From positions 1 through 64,000 of the forward strand of contig NZ_JACCDE010000023.1 in the NCBI RefSeq assembly GCF_013415125.1: DNA of 64,000 nucleotides, written 5' to 3'. Below the pieces are notes generated by a model. That model saw only the letters and a program-made list of their open reading frames with translations, ran no database searches and was not told the DNA's origin. Of the stretch, positions 1 to 8,799 are shown piece by piece. This DNA is from Vreelandella glaciei (GTDB taxonomy: Bacteria > Pseudomonadota > Gammaproteobacteria > Pseudomonadales > Halomonadaceae). Numbering within the stretch: the first letter of the stretch is position 1; the number at the start of each line of letters is the position of its first letter. Position numbers and translations under genes: made by a program.

Positions 1-93
1 CGGCCGCGCAAGACACTGGACTGGCGCACGCCGCTGGAAGTTTACGCCGAGGTGCTCAAGAAATCGGTCGCTGGCCCGAGCACCCTTCAATAG
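1..93 (+). CDS. IS30-family transposase, C-terminal end (cut by window edge)
   Basis: The first 30 codons of the window read open in frame 1 to a TAG at 91-93. The peptide starts RPRKTLDWRTPLEVY, which is the C-terminal block typical of IS30-family DDE transposases (RPRK.LGW.TP.E). The rest of the gene lies upstream of the window, so this is truncated by the window and not necessarily in nature. The reading frame is intact as far as it can be seen. Family call from the motif; the exact IS cannot be named. Confidence 0.8.
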   Translation, partial: RPRKTLDWRTPLEVYAEVLKKSVAGPSTLQ

Positions 94-120
94 CGTTGCG
101 CTTGGAACTTGAGACCGCCA
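1..120 (+). mobile_element. Right end of an IS30-like insertion sequence
   Basis: The transposase stop at 91-93 is followed directly by a short stretch (about 94-120) that would be the terminal inverted repeat, as IS30 elements end within a few tens of bases of the transposase stop. The partner repeat and the target duplication lie outside the window, so the exact edge is inferred. Confidence 0.55.
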
Positions 121-262
121 TCCCTTGGGCCTACCAGAAAAACGCGCATTACAGCTCGAAAATATCTCATTTCGCTGAGTTTTGATACCGCAAAATATGC
201 TGCTTGGTAGGGCCATGGAAGGATTCAGGGAGGTTCCCCACTGACCGCGCCAGCCCGCGACC

Positions 263-296
263 AAAAAAAGCGCCATCGGCAAAACCGATGGCGCTT
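263..296 (-). terminator. Rho-independent terminator of the NCS1 permease operon
   Basis: An 11-bp perfect stem (AGCGCCATCGG with CCGATGGCGCT) and a 5-base loop. Read on the minus strand the stem is followed by a run of seven T. It lies 40-70 bases beyond the stop of the permease ending at 334 and closes the minus-strand operon. Confidence 0.85.
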
Positions 297-333
297 GTAT
301 GAGCTTCTAATCAGCTAGTTACGACCCACTTGT

Positions 334-1803
334 CTACTGCGCCGCCAACTCAGGCGCAGCCTTAAACTGCCGCATCAAACCGTAGTAGAACAGCCCACCT
401 AACCCTGCACCGATCAGCCAGCCGTAGCCGCCAAGCGCGGAGAGCGCGGGTACTAGCACGGTAGAGAGCGAGAACAGTGCCGCCACGCCAAAGGCGATAA
501 GGGCGCGGGTGTTCCAACCGTTTACGTAGTAGTAGGCGCTGCCCGGTGCTGATGAAAACAGCTCCTGCATGTTTAAGTGCTGGCGCTTAATCAGGTAGTA
601 GTCGACTACGATAATGCCGTAGAAGGGCGCGACAATGGCCCCTAGCGCATTCACAAAACCGGGAACGCCAATCTGGCTGATCACCGAAAGCCATAGTGCG
701 CCGACAAAGAACGCGATTATTGCGGTAATCAGACCGCCCATCTTGAAGCTGATTTTGCTGGGGAATAGGTTGGCCAGGTCGTAGGCGGGGGGAATGAAGT
801 TGGCGACCAGATTAATGCCCACCGTGGCGGCAAAGAAGGTTAGCGCGGCGATAATCGTGAGCGGCAGTGAATCCACACGCTCAACGATATCGGCGGGGTT
901 GGTCAGGGCCTCGCCAAACAGCACCAAAGTGCCCGCGGTAATAATCAGCGCGATAAACGAGAAGAACGCCACGTTCAGCGGCAAGCCCAACAGGTTGCCT
1001 AGCTTCATCTGGCGTTCGGTTTTTACAAAGCGGGTGAAATCGCCGAAGTTGATTACCACCGCCGCGAAATACGCCACCATGGTACCGACAATCGCCATAA
1101 AGGCCGCGATCGAGCTGCCGCTGGTCTCACTGCCACCGCTGAAAATGGTGCCAATGGCGGGGATTAGCTCACTTCCCGCCTGGTACCAGACAATAATCAT
1201 CAGCACCAACATCACCACGTAAACCAACGGGCCCGCCCAGTTCAGGAAGTGCTTAATGCGCTCAATGCCCTGCCAGAAAATCGCGATCTGAAACAGCCAC
1301 ACAATCACAAACGACACCCAGGCAACGCCGGAAAGCCCCAGGAAGGTGCTGCCGCTGCCCGCACCTATAAAGGCGGTAATGAGTAGGGTAACGGCGGTGG
1401 AGGCGAAGTAGGTCTGCACGCCGTACCAAAATATTCCCACGATGGCGCGTAGCATCGCGGGTAGGTTCGCGCCGCGGACGCCCATGCTGGCGCGCACCAT
1501 GACGGGGAAAGGAATGCCGTATTTAACGCTGGGCTTACCGGTGAGGTTGACCAGAAACATCACGATCACGCCCGCCAGAATAATCGCCGCCATTACCGCC
1601 CAGCCGTTCAGGCCGTAGGTTAAAAACAGTGATGCGGCGAGTGTGTAACCAAACAGGCTCTGGATATCGTTAGACCAAACGTTAAATATCTCAAAGGCGC
1701 CCCAGTTACGATCCTGGGGTTTAAGCGGCGCAAGATCCTCGTTATACAGCGTGGGATCAATGTGCTTAATATCCAGGTCACTAACGTCGTTACTCTCTTT
1801 CAT
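334..1803 (-). CDS. NCS1-family permease, allantoin/hydantoin-type (PucI-like)
   Basis: A 489-residue integral membrane protein with about 12 hydrophobic segments. It carries the NCS1 (nucleobase:cation symporter 1) hallmarks: an N-terminal NxDLAP..P.DR.W block near residues 20-35, the WYGVQ motif that corresponds to the substrate-stacking Trp and Gln of the hydantoin carrier Mhp1, and a NLVANFIPPAYD block late in the protein. Length matches Bacillus PucI-type allantoin permeases. It is the last gene of a minus-strand group, 29 bases after a second NCS1 gene and followed by a terminator. Linkage to a racemase and allantoinase suggests an allantoin or related ureide/hydantoin substrate, but purines or pyrimidines cannot be excluded. 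Confidence 0.82.
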   Translation of the reverse strand: MKESNDVSDLDIKHIDPTLYNEDLAPLKPQDRNWGAFEIFNVWSNDIQSLFGYTLAASLFLTYGLNGWAVMAAIILAGVIVMFLVNLTGKPSVKYGIPFPVMVRASMGVRGANLPAMLRAIVGIFWYGVQTYFASTAVTLLITAFIGAGSGSTFLGLSGVAWVSFVIVWLFQIAIFWQGIERIKHFLNWAGPLVYVVMLVLMIIVWYQAGSELIPAIGTIFSGGSETSGSSIAAFMAIVGTMVAYFAAVVINFGDFTRFVKTERQMKLGNLLGLPLNVAFFSFIALIITAGTLVLFGEALTNPADIVERVDSLPLTIIAALTFFAATVGINLVANFIPPAYDLANLFPSKISFKMGGLITAIIAFFVGALWLSVISQIGVPGFVNALGAIVAPFYGIIVVDYYLIKRQHLNMQELFSSAPGSAYYYVNGWNTRALIAFGVAALFSLSTVLVPALSALGGYGWLIGAGLGGLFYYGLMRQFKAAPELAAQ

Positions 1804-1832
1804 CTTATTAGCTCTTCGGTTGGCAAAGGGAG

Positions 1833-3191
1833 TTACTGACTAAAGCGCTGGCAGGGAGCCCAGTACTTCATCAACAGATAGTAGGTAACACCGGCGGGTA
1901 TCAGGCTGGCGTACCACGAGATCGCCGAGAAAGAGAGCGCCGCCACAATACCCACCGCCGTGGCGATGAAAGCGGCCAAGTTAATACCCTGATAAGGTCC
2001 GTTAACGTCATACAGTTTGTCGATATCCAGCGTGCGACGACGAATCACATAATAATCGACCACCAGAATGGCGAAGATGGGGCCCAGGAAAGCAGAGTAC
2101 GTTTGTACAAACAGCTGGAGGCCTGCCGCAGAACCCGGCTGAACCAGTTTCCAGGGGAAAGTGGCGAAGGCCAGCAAGCCAACGATCACCGTGGCGACCG
2201 AGAACTTGATCTTGAAGATGTCCATTAACACATAGGTCGGCGGTACCACGTTGTTAAGGACGTTGGTGGTGACCTGAGCAAAGGCGATGAATAGAAGGGT
2301 GGTCATCAGCAGCGGGGTGTTGTCGACGGCGTTGGCAAACACCTGAATAGGATCGGCGGTGCCAGTAGCCTGGGAGACCATATAGCCGATCAAGCCCATA
2401 AACAGCGTACAGGGCAGAATCGACATGGCGTAGATGGTGGTCAGCAGGCTCTGGGCCGTGCCCTTTTTATGCTCGCGGGAGTAGTCGCTGACGTTGAGCA
2501 TCATGGTGCTGTAGATGCCCAGGAACAGCATGGTCGCGCCCCAGAACGGCATGCCCCAGGAGCCTTCCATGGTTAGCAGACTGGCGGAAAGCTCATCGCC
2601 ATAGCGCTGCACCGTGGCGTAAAACATATACACCAGCGAGGCGAGGATAAAGGCACTGCCGATATTCTCTAACCACTTGATGCCCTGAAAGCCCATCACT
2701 GACAGGCCGATTTGCAGAAACTGGAAGGTAATGAAGTAGAAGATAAGGTTGTCGAAACCGAACAGGGTAGCCGACACCATATTGAGCGCCCCGGCACCAA
2801 TCCAGCTTTGAAAGCCGTACCACACCACCGCCGGTACCGCGCGTACCAAGCCCGGTAAGCGCGTGCCCGTAAAACCAAATGCGCTGCGCGCCTGCACCAT
2901 AAACGGAATGCCGTACTTGTAGCCTGCGGCCCCGTTAATGGCCAGGGCAATCCCGATCACAAAGCAGCCGATGGCAATGGCCAGCGTGGCTTGTAACAGG
3001 TTCAGAGTGCCGACCACGCTGGAGCCCATGGCAAAGGTGCCGATGGAAACGCAGCCGCCGAACCAAGCCAGAAAGTAGGAGCCGCGCCCCATAATCCGGG
3101 TGTGTTGAGGGGCCAGGCTTTCCGCCCCAAGTGCTTTTGATCCAGCATCGGATCGTTCTTCTGACGCAAGAGCCGAGGTTGAAGCGCTCAT
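1833..3191 (-). CDS. NCS1-family permease, second paralogue (cytosine/purine/allantoin family)
   Basis: A 452-residue membrane protein of the same superfamily as its downstream neighbour but clearly diverged. The N-terminal 35 residues are Ser/Ala-rich and hydrophilic, then about 12 membrane segments follow. The NCS1 motif WYGFQSW is present near residue 120 and a TNVLNNVVPPTYVL block occurs in the second half. GAGGA lies 7 bases before the ATG. Two tandem NCS1 permeases suggest uptake of two related compounds (for example allantoin and a nucleobase or hydantoin). Substrate is inferred from context only. Confidence 0.8.
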   Translation of the reverse strand: MSASTSALASEERSDAGSKALGAESLAPQHTRIMGRGSYFLAWFGGCVSIGTFAMGSSVVGTLNLLQATLAIAIGCFVIGIALAINGAAGYKYGIPFMVQARSAFGFTGTRLPGLVRAVPAVVWYGFQSWIGAGALNMVSATLFGFDNLIFYFITFQFLQIGLSVMGFQGIKWLENIGSAFILASLVYMFYATVQRYGDELSASLLTMEGSWGMPFWGATMLFLGIYSTMMLNVSDYSREHKKGTAQSLLTTIYAMSILPCTLFMGLIGYMVSQATGTADPIQVFANAVDNTPLLMTTLLFIAFAQVTTNVLNNVVPPTYVLMDIFKIKFSVATVIVGLLAFATFPWKLVQPGSAAGLQLFVQTYSAFLGPIFAILVVDYYVIRRRTLDIDKLYDVNGPYQGINLAAFIATAVGIVAALSFSAISWYASLIPAGVTYYLLMKYWAPCQRFSQ

Positions 3192-3227
3192 GGTGTCGTC
3201 CTCGCAAGATTATCGGTTTTATTAATC

Positions 3228-3244
3228 CCCGATTTAACATCGGG
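3228..3244. promoter_or_regulatory. Short inverted repeat upstream of the NCS1 permease genes
   Basis: CCCGAT and ATCGGG arms of 6 bp separated by TTAAC, 37 bases before the permease start at 3191. No T-run follows on either strand, so it is more like an operator or leader hairpin than a terminator. Function unproven. Confidence 0.35.
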
Positions 3245-3340
3245 AAACGCTTGCGGCGTGGCGTGCTATTGGACGTTCGTGTTTCTTAATCTATTGTTAT
3301 TAAATGTTTTTGAGTCATGGTTTTTTGAGACGTTGTTTTT

Positions 3341-4105
3341 TTAGAGCGTTGATGGCTTAAGCGGTAGCGCAAGGTCAGTAAGCCCAGCAAACTTGCCGGT
3401 GAACGCTTTCGGCCGTGGGTAGGCGAGATCACCGTGCTTGCTGGTATACAGACCTAAACCGACCAGCGATTCCGCCAGTTTTAGCGCAGCGCTAACACCT
3501 TCCACTACCGGTAGGCCGACTTCGCGGCTGATCTCCTGGGTCAAATTCGCCATGCCGCCGCAGCCTAGAACGATGGCGCCAATGCCGTCTTCATCCCGGG
3601 CGCGGCAGCACTCTTCAACAATGCGGGTAAACGCCGCTTCAGGGTGGTGCTCAAGATCCAACACCGGAATTTCCGCAGCGCGAATGCGGCGGCAGTGGTG
3701 GCTAAAGCCGTACTGCTGTAGCAAGTGCTCGGCAATAATGCCGGTGCGACCCAAGGTGGTCACAATAGAAAAACGGGTGCTCACCAGGGTGGCAAGATGA
3801 AACGCCGCTTCGGCAATGCCAATCACGGGTGCGCGGGTGAGTTCGCGGGCAGCGAGCAAGCCCGGGTCGCCGAAACAGGCCACCACGTAGGCATCGATGC
3901 CGCCTTCGCGCTCGCCTTTAAGCACCTCTTCGGCAACCCCCACCGCGCTGATCGCTTCGTCAAAATGGCTTTCAATCGAAACCGGGCCTGCGTCAGGCTG
4001 GGAAGCGCTGACCGTGGTGCCAGGCCCCGCCTGCTGCTGTGCTGCCTGACCCATAGCAGCGGTCATGGAAACCGTGGTGTTGGGGTTAATAATGCGTATA
4101 TGCAC
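3341..4105 (-). CDS. Asp/Glu/hydantoin racemase family protein, possible allantoin racemase
   Basis: The protein has the two-cysteine racemase architecture: VACFGDPG in the N-terminal half and VLGCGGMANL in the C-terminal half supply the pair of catalytic thiols. The N-terminal IRIINPNTT is characteristic of the hydantoin racemase (HyuE) and allantoin racemase (HpxA) branch. I chose a GTG start at 4105 (about 254 residues). A longer frame exists from a TTG at 4150, but that extension would run through a perfect TTGTATACAA palindrome that looks like an operator. Allantoinases are usually stereoselective, so a racemase next to puuE would let both allantoin enantiomers be used. The exact substrate is inferred from context. 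Confidence 0.75.
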   Translation of the reverse strand: MHIRIINPNTTVSMTAAMGQAAQQQAGPGTTVSASQPDAGPVSIESHFDEAISAVGVAEEVLKGEREGGIDAYVVACFGDPGLLAARELTRAPVIGIAEAAFHLATLVSTRFSIVTTLGRTGIIAEHLLQQYGFSHHCRRIRAAEIPVLDLEHHPEAAFTRIVEECCRARDEDGIGAIVLGCGGMANLTQEISREVGLPVVEGVSAALKLAESLVGLGLYTSKHGDLAYPRPKAFTGKFAGLTDLALPLKPSTL

Positions 4106-4140
4106 GATAGGTATTCCGTGTGTAAACAATATGGCATTTC

Positions 4141-4150
4141 TTGTATACAA
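4141..4150. promoter_or_regulatory. Palindromic operator-like site TTGTATACAA
   Basis: A perfect 10-bp palindrome 36 bases upstream of the chosen racemase start, on the racemase side of the divergent spacer with puuE. This symmetry class is common for GntR (FadR-type) regulators. A near-identical site lies at 4333-4344 and another at 9537-9546. Confidence 0.55.
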
Positions 4151-4332
4151 AAATAGGGCGGTTTTTTAAGGGGCGCAAGGGGCTAAAGAGCAATCGGCAA
4201 TAAAAAAGCGGCTGATAAGACTTGACCATTTGTTCAGGATTCAATGGCTTAACGCCTTTTAAACTGAGAAACGCTATTGGCGTCAGGGGATTAGCGTTCG
4301 ACCGCGTTGCGGTTAGTTATGAATGTCGCTAT

Positions 4333-4344
4333 TTTGTATACAAA
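4333..4344. promoter_or_regulatory. Palindromic operator-like site TTTGTATACAAA
   Basis: A perfect 12-bp palindrome sharing the TTGTATACAA core with 4141-4150. It lies about 85 bases before puuE, in the spacer between the divergent racemase and allantoinase genes. Two copies in one divergent spacer suggest joint control of both transcription units. Confidence 0.6.
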
Positions 4345-4389
4345 TAATTTTCTGTATTGCTGGGCGGCTATTTGCCAATGATCTGCCCG

Positions 4390-4415
4390 GGTTTGTATGA
4401 ATGGTTTGTATGAAT
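4390..4415 (+). repeat. 13-bp tandem direct repeat before puuE
   Basis: GGTTTGTATGAAT is present twice back to back (4390-4402, 4403-4415), ending just before the puuE ribosome site AAGGAG at 4417-4422. The TTTGTAT part matches one half of the nearby palindromes, so the repeat may add half-sites for the same regulator, or it may only be a slippage duplication. Confidence 0.6.
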
Positions 4416-4428
4416 CAAGGAGCTAGCT

Positions 4429-5367
4429 ATGTCGTCGTCACCTAAGGGCCACTATCCCCGCGATTTGATCGGTTATGGACGCAACCCGCCCCACGCCAAC
4501 TGGCCAAACAAGGCCAAAATTGCCGTTCAGTTTGTGCTCAACTACGAGGAGGGCGGCGAAAACTGCGTGTTGCACGGTGACTCAGGCTCTGAGCAGTTCC
4601 TGTCGGAAATCATCGGCGCACCGGCTTATCCGGATCGCCACTTGAGCATGGAGTCGATCTACGAGTACGGCTCCCGTGCCGGGGTGTGGCGCATTCTGCG
4701 CGAGTTTGAAAAACGCGATTTGCCGCTCACGGTGTTTGGCGTTGCCATGGCGCTGGAGCGCAACCCGGAGGTGGCTCTGGCATTTAAAGAGCTGGGCCAC
4801 GAGATTGCCTGCCACGGCTACCGCTGGATTCACTATCAGGAGGTGCCTGAGCACGTTGAGCGGGAGCATCTACAGCAGGCCATGGAGATTTTTCAGCGCC
4901 TCTACGGCGAAAAACCCCAAGGCTGGTACACTGGTCGCGATAGCCCCAATACCCGTCGGCTAGTACTGGACGAGGGCGGTTTCCTTTACGATAGCGACTA
5001 CTACGGCGACGACTTGCCTTTCTGGACGCAGGTAACCGATAGTCAGGGCAGTGATCACAACCACCTGATCGTGCCCTACACGCTGGACAGCAACGATATG
5101 CGCTTTGCCGCGCCGCAAGGCTTTAACACCGCGGATCACTTCTTTACCTACCTGCGCGATGCCTTTGATGTGCTTTACGCGGAAGGGGAGGAAGCGCCTA
5201 AAATGCTCTCTATCGGTATGCACTGCCGTTTATTGGGCCGCCCGGGGCGTTTTCGCGCGCTGCAGCGCTTTTTGGATTATATCGAAACCCACGACCGCGT
5301 TTGGGTGGCCCGCCGGGTCGATATCGCCCGTCACTGGGCAGAGCATCACCCGGCACCATCTCGCTAA
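4429..5367 (+). CDS. puuE: Allantoinase, PuuE type (polysaccharide-deacetylase fold)
   Basis: 312 residues, the usual length for PuuE (about 308). It hydrolyses allantoin to allantoate. The opening block PRDLIGYGRNPPHANWPN, the NYEEGGENCVLHGD segment and the HEIACHGYRWIHYQ motif are specific for this NodB-like allantoinase family, which is unrelated to the amidohydrolase-fold AllB. AAGGAG lies 6 bases before the ATG. It diverges from the racemase and permeases and is followed 22 bases later by an RpiR regulator, probably co-transcribed. Palindromes and direct repeats upstream indicate regulated expression. Confidence 0.9.
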   Translation: MSSSPKGHYPRDLIGYGRNPPHANWPNKAKIAVQFVLNYEEGGENCVLHGDSGSEQFLSEIIGAPAYPDRHLSMESIYEYGSRAGVWRILREFEKRDLPLTVFGVAMALERNPEVALAFKELGHEIACHGYRWIHYQEVPEHVEREHLQQAMEIFQRLYGEKPQGWYTGRDSPNTRRLVLDEGGFLYDSDYYGDDLPFWTQVTDSQGSDHNHLIVPYTLDSNDMRFAAPQGFNTADHFFTYLRDAFDVLYAEGEEAPKMLSIGMHCRLLGRPGRFRALQRFLDYIETHDRVWVARRVDIARHWAEHHPAPSR

Positions 5368-5389
5368 TCAAGTCGCTTAATAGGATGCT

Positions 5390-6265
5390 ATGACGCCGCA
5401 TATCGGACAGCGGATTACCGCCCAGTTTGACGCGCTAACTGCCCAGGAGCAGCGGGTGGCGAGCTTTATCCTCGATCATTTTGATGATCTAGCAGTATAC
5501 AGCGCTGCTGATTTGGCGCGCTTGACCGGGGTGTCCAAGTCGACGGTTAGCCGCCTATTCAAGCGGCTGGGGTTCGAGAGCTACCGCACCGTTAAAGACC
5601 ACGCCCGCCAGCTACGTAACCTGGGCGTGCCGTTGGTAATCGACGCTAACGCCATGCAGGAAGAGGCCGGCGCGCCGTTTCAACGTCATTTGCAGCGGGA
5701 GCAGGATAATCTACAGCGCTGCTTAAACGGCATTGCGGCGGATCAATTTGCGGCGCTGATAGAGCGGTTGGATAGCGCGCGTCATGTGGTCGTGATCGGT
5801 TTTCGTAACAGCTACCCGCTAGCGCTGCATTTTCGCCAGCAGCTGATTCAGGCGCGCACCCAGGTGCGGGTGGTACCTCACCCAAACCAATCGTTAGCGG
5901 AAGAGATCGTCGATCTCACTGAGCAGGATGTAGTGGTGCTGTTTGGTTTTCGCCGCCGTCCAGCGGCCTTTGCTTCGCTTATCGATGCACTTGAGCGCTC
6001 ACCGGCCAAGGTAGCCTTGCTGGCTGACCCCACCGCGGTCAATTTCGCCTCACAGGTAACGTGGTTTTTTGAAACGCCGCTGGAAAGCCTTTCGGCGTTT
6101 GATAGCTACGCCGCAGCCAATAGCCTGATCTGCTTGATTGCCAATGGTATACTGCACCGTCGTCTTGCAGAAGGCCGAGAGCGGATCAGCGCGATCAGCG
6201 ATGTTTACGCCGAGCTTAGTGAGCTGGAAGCGCCCACCATGAGCGTAGATTGGAGCGCCCAGTAG
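5390..6265 (+). CDS. RpiR-family transcriptional regulator (HTH + SIS)
   Basis: 291 residues. An N-terminal RpiR-type helix-turn-helix (residues about 1-77, with YSAADLARLTGVSKSTVSRL) precedes a SIS domain (about 120-250, VVVIGFRNSYPLALHF) that normally binds a phosphosugar-like effector. It follows puuE by 22 bases and precedes the ABC importer genes, so it probably controls the ureide genes. RpiR proteins linked to purine breakdown exist, but the ligand here is unknown. Whether it binds the TTGTATACAA sites or the inverted repeat at 6464-6501 cannot be told from sequence. Confidence 0.85.
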   Translation: MTPHIGQRITAQFDALTAQEQRVASFILDHFDDLAVYSAADLARLTGVSKSTVSRLFKRLGFESYRTVKDHARQLRNLGVPLVIDANAMQEEAGAPFQRHLQREQDNLQRCLNGIAADQFAALIERLDSARHVVVIGFRNSYPLALHFRQQLIQARTQVRVVPHPNQSLAEEIVDLTEQDVVVLFGFRRRPAAFASLIDALERSPAKVALLADPTAVNFASQVTWFFETPLESLSAFDSYAAANSLICLIANGILHRRLAEGRERISAISDVYAELSELEAPTMSVDWSAQ

Positions 6266-6605
6266 GCCCGATCTCCTTTAATGGTGCACCTAGTCTTATC
6301 GATGGATGAAAACTGCACCAAGACATTGCACTTATTTTTATTCAAACTCTCCTCCCGATGCGGTTTCAATGGCGTTGCGGCTACGCATGCCCGCTAAGCT
6401 ACTGTTATAAAAAATCTTAGTGACTTCTGGTATCACGATTGCTTTTAGGTGATCAGGTGAAACGAAAGTTTCTTTGTTAGATTTTATGCAACAAAGCTTT
6501 CATTCGCTTTGCTTCCATTGCCCAGACCACCACTGCTAATTATTCAGCGAATTGTCTCTAGCAAAACCAAGATTTTGCAGAACATGCACCTGCCAGGAGA
6601 GCTTT
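6266..6605. other. 340-base spacer between the RpiR gene and the ABC importer
   Basis: No coding potential is apparent. It is AT-rich in its second half and carries the inverted repeats listed at 6464-6501, then the AGGAGAG ribosome site just before 6606. No convincing terminator is seen after the RpiR gene. Confidence 0.5.
6464..6501. promoter_or_regulatory. Inverted repeats upstream of the ABC importer
   Basis: GAAAGTTTC (6464-6472, a 9-bp odd-centred palindrome) leads into CTTTGTT (6472-6478), which pairs with AACAAAG (6490-6496); CTTTC follows. GAAA/TTTC half-sites are common in RpiR operators, so this is a candidate site for the adjacent regulator. It lies about 105-140 bases before the importer start. 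Confidence 0.4.
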
Positions 6606-7460
6606 ATGAAATCGTTATCCCACCGCTTCAATCACTCTTTTTCGAGCCGCTTTAAGCGCTTGCAGTCCGGCATTTTAGCTACAGGGTTGAGTGCCGCTGT
6701 TGCCCTTGGCGCTATTACCACGAGCCCAAACGTTCAGGCGGATGCACTAGAAGATATCGAATCACGCGGCACTATCCGGGTAGCTGTCCCGCAAGATTTC
6801 CCACCGTTTGGCTCAGTAGGTACCGACCTGCAGCCGCGCGGCTACGATATTGATATGGCCCAATACCTCGCTGACGAAATGGGTGTGGAGCTGGAAATTA
6901 TCCCCGTCACCAGCGCTAACCGTATTCCCTATTTACAGACCGGTCAGGCGGATCTGGTGATATCCAGCCTGGGTAAAAATCCTGAGCGCGAAGCGGCGAT
7001 CGACTTCTCTGATGCCTACGCGCCGTTCTTTCTAGGCGTGTTCAGTGCCGATGAAGATGAAAGCGTAGATGGCCCGGAAGGCTTAGCCGATAAAACCATC
7101 GGGGTAACCCGCGGCGCCGTGGAAGATATGGAGCTTTCTGAAATTGCCCCAGACTCCACGACGGTCCAGCGCTTTGAAGACAACGCCACCACCATTTCTG
7201 CGTTTCTTTCTGGCCAGGTCGATTACGTCGCCACCGGTAACGTGGTCGCCGCTGAGATTGCCGAGCGGAACAGCGACCGTGCGCCCTCGCTGATTTACCA
7301 GCTCAAAGATTCACCCTGCTACGTGGGCATGAATAAAAACGAGCCAGCGCTAATGGAAGAAGTGAACCGCCTGATTGCACAAGGCTTGGAAGATGGCACC
7401 CTGAATGAGATGTCCCAGCGCTGGTTCAGTGCCGACCTACCTGAAAACTTCGGTAGCTGA
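6606..7460 (+). CDS. ABC transporter substrate-binding protein, family 3 (polar amino-acid type)
   Basis: 284 residues from ATG at 6606, which sits behind AGGAGAG; an upstream in-frame start at 6552 is less likely. A basic n-region and hydrophobic core (residues about 15-43) form a signal peptide ending near VQADA. The mature part begins DIESRGTIRVAVPQDFPPFG and continues with RGYDIDMAQYLADEMG, classic for solute-binding family 3 (HisJ/GlnH fold). It heads a four-gene importer. Its place between puuE and allE suggests a ureide, allantoate or purine-derived solute, but that is inference; binding residues do not settle the ligand. Confidence 0.85.
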   Translation: MKSLSHRFNHSFSSRFKRLQSGILATGLSAAVALGAITTSPNVQADALEDIESRGTIRVAVPQDFPPFGSVGTDLQPRGYDIDMAQYLADEMGVELEIIPVTSANRIPYLQTGQADLVISSLGKNPEREAAIDFSDAYAPFFLGVFSADEDESVDGPEGLADKTIGVTRGAVEDMELSEIAPDSTTVQRFEDNATTISAFLSGQVDYVATGNVVAAEIAERNSDRAPSLIYQLKDSPCYVGMNKNEPALMEEVNRLIAQGLEDGTLNEMSQRWFSADLPENFGS

Positions 7461-7468
7461 GGGTCGAC

Positions 7469-8146
7469 ATGGGGCCAACACTCGATTTTCTTACCCTGTT
7501 GCCCTACGTCAGTGAGCTTCTCAAAGGATTTACCACCACGGTCATTTTGACCGTGGTGACGACCTTAACGGGATTGTCGCTGGCAGTGGCGGTAGCCTAT
7601 TTACGCGTGAATGCGCAGCCTTGGGTGCGCTGGGGGCTAGGCGGCTACGTCGAAGTCACCCGCAACACGCCCTTCATTGTGCAACTGTTCTTTATCTTCT
7701 TCGGGCTACCGGGGCTCGGCATTAAAATTGATGCCATTACCGCGGCGTTCATTGCCATGACGCTCAACCTGGCCGCTTACAGCGCCGAGATTCTACGCGC
7801 CGGTATCAGCGCCACGGCGAAAGGGCAGTTGGAAGCCGGGCGGGCATTGGGCATGACCACGCTGCAAAGCTATCGCCACGTGGTGTTGGTGCCTGCTTTT
7901 GCGCGCGTGTACCCCGCGCTCATTAGTCAGTCGATCATTGTGATGCTGGGATCGGCGGTGGTGTCGCAGATTTCGGTATTCGATCTGACCTATGCCGCTA
8001 ACTTTATCCAGTCCCGCAACTTCCGCAGCTTTGAAGTCTACCTGCTGATCACGCTGGTCTATTTGCTCCTCGCCTTTGGCATGCGGCGCAGCTTTATGCT
8101 GGTGGGCAAGCGCGTATTCGCCTATCAGCAAGGAGAACAACGATGA
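7469..8146 (+). CDS. ABC transporter permease (HisM/GlnP type), first subunit
   Basis: 225 residues with about five membrane helices. The cytoplasmic EAA loop reads EAGRALGMTTLQSYRHVVL near residues 128-146, as expected for amino-acid-type permeases that contact the ATPase. TRNTPFIVQLFFIFFGLP near residue 65 is another family block. It follows the binding protein by 8 bases and overlaps the next permease by 4 bases (ATGA), so translation is coupled. Confidence 0.88.
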   Translation: MGPTLDFLTLLPYVSELLKGFTTTVILTVVTTLTGLSLAVAVAYLRVNAQPWVRWGLGGYVEVTRNTPFIVQLFFIFFGLPGLGIKIDAITAAFIAMTLNLAAYSAEILRAGISATAKGQLEAGRALGMTTLQSYRHVVLVPAFARVYPALISQSIIVMLGSAVVSQISVFDLTYAANFIQSRNFRSFEVYLLITLVYLLLAFGMRRSFMLVGKRVFAYQQGEQR

Positions 8147-8799
8147 TTGAGTTCACCTTCTGGGACATTCTGCGCAACCTGCTGCTGGCAACCCGCTGGA
8201 CCATTGTACTGTCGCTGATTGCCTTTGTGGGCGGTGCGACGGTGGGGCTGCTGTTGACCTTTATGCGTCTCTCCAGCAACCGCTGGCTACAGCGCTTAAC
8301 GTCGCTTTATGTCGACCTGTTCCAAGGCACGCCGCTATTGATGCAGCTGTTCTTGATCTTCTTCGGCGCTGCCGCCATGGGGCATCCTATTTCTGCCTGG
8401 CTTGCGGCTTCCATCGCACTAACGCTGTTCACCAGTGCTTTCCTATGTGACATCTGGCGCGGCTGTTTAGAGGCGGTAGCCAAAGGGCAGTGGCATGCGT
8501 CGCGGGTGCTGGGGATGAACTACTTTCAGACCATGCGCCATGTGATTCTGCCTCAGGCGCTGCGGCTTTCGATTCCGCCCACGGTGGGTTTCTCGGTACA
8601 GGTCATCAAAGGTACGGCGCTGGCCTCTATCATTGGCTTTGTCGAGCTGACCAAGGCGGGCACCATGCTCAATAACGCCACCTTCGAACCCTTCACCATC
8701 TTTGCCCTTGTGGCCCTGCTTTACTTCGCGCTGTGCTACCCACTTTCTTGCTACGCGCGCTATCTGGAGAAAAAGCTCTATGACGCTGGTTTACGTTGA
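8143..8799 (+). CDS. ABC transporter permease (HisM/GlnP type), second subunit
   Basis: 218 residues, paralogous to the preceding permease. It shows FQGTPLLMQLFLIFFG near residue 60 and an EAA loop SRVLGMNYFQTMRHVILPQAL near residues 119-140. The two permeases would form a heterodimer. Its end overlaps the ATPase gene start by 20 bases. Confidence 0.88.
   Translation: MIEFTFWDILRNLLLATRWTIVLSLIAFVGGATVGLLLTFMRLSSNRWLQRLTSLYVDLFQGTPLLMQLFLIFFGAAAMGHPISAWLAASIALTLFTSAFLCDIWRGCLEAVAKGQWHASRVLGMNYFQTMRHVILPQALRLSIPPTVGFSVQVIKGTALASIIGFVELTKAGTMLNNATFEPFTIFALVALLYFALCYPLSCYARYLEKKLYDAGLR

Noticed and set aside
127..215. Near inverted repeat GGGCCTACCA / TGGTAGGGCC after the IS30 end
   Set aside because: The arms need an indel to pair, are 70 bases apart and have no known context; taken as chance.
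794..1222. Long plus-strand frame inside the first NCS1 permease
   Set aside because: Antisense shadow of a clear membrane-protein gene; composition typical of reversed transmembrane codons.
4106..4150. N-terminal extension of the racemase from a TTG at 4150
   Set aside because: It would place the TTGTATACAA palindrome in the coding region and lacks a ribosome site; the family motif begins right at the internal GTG.
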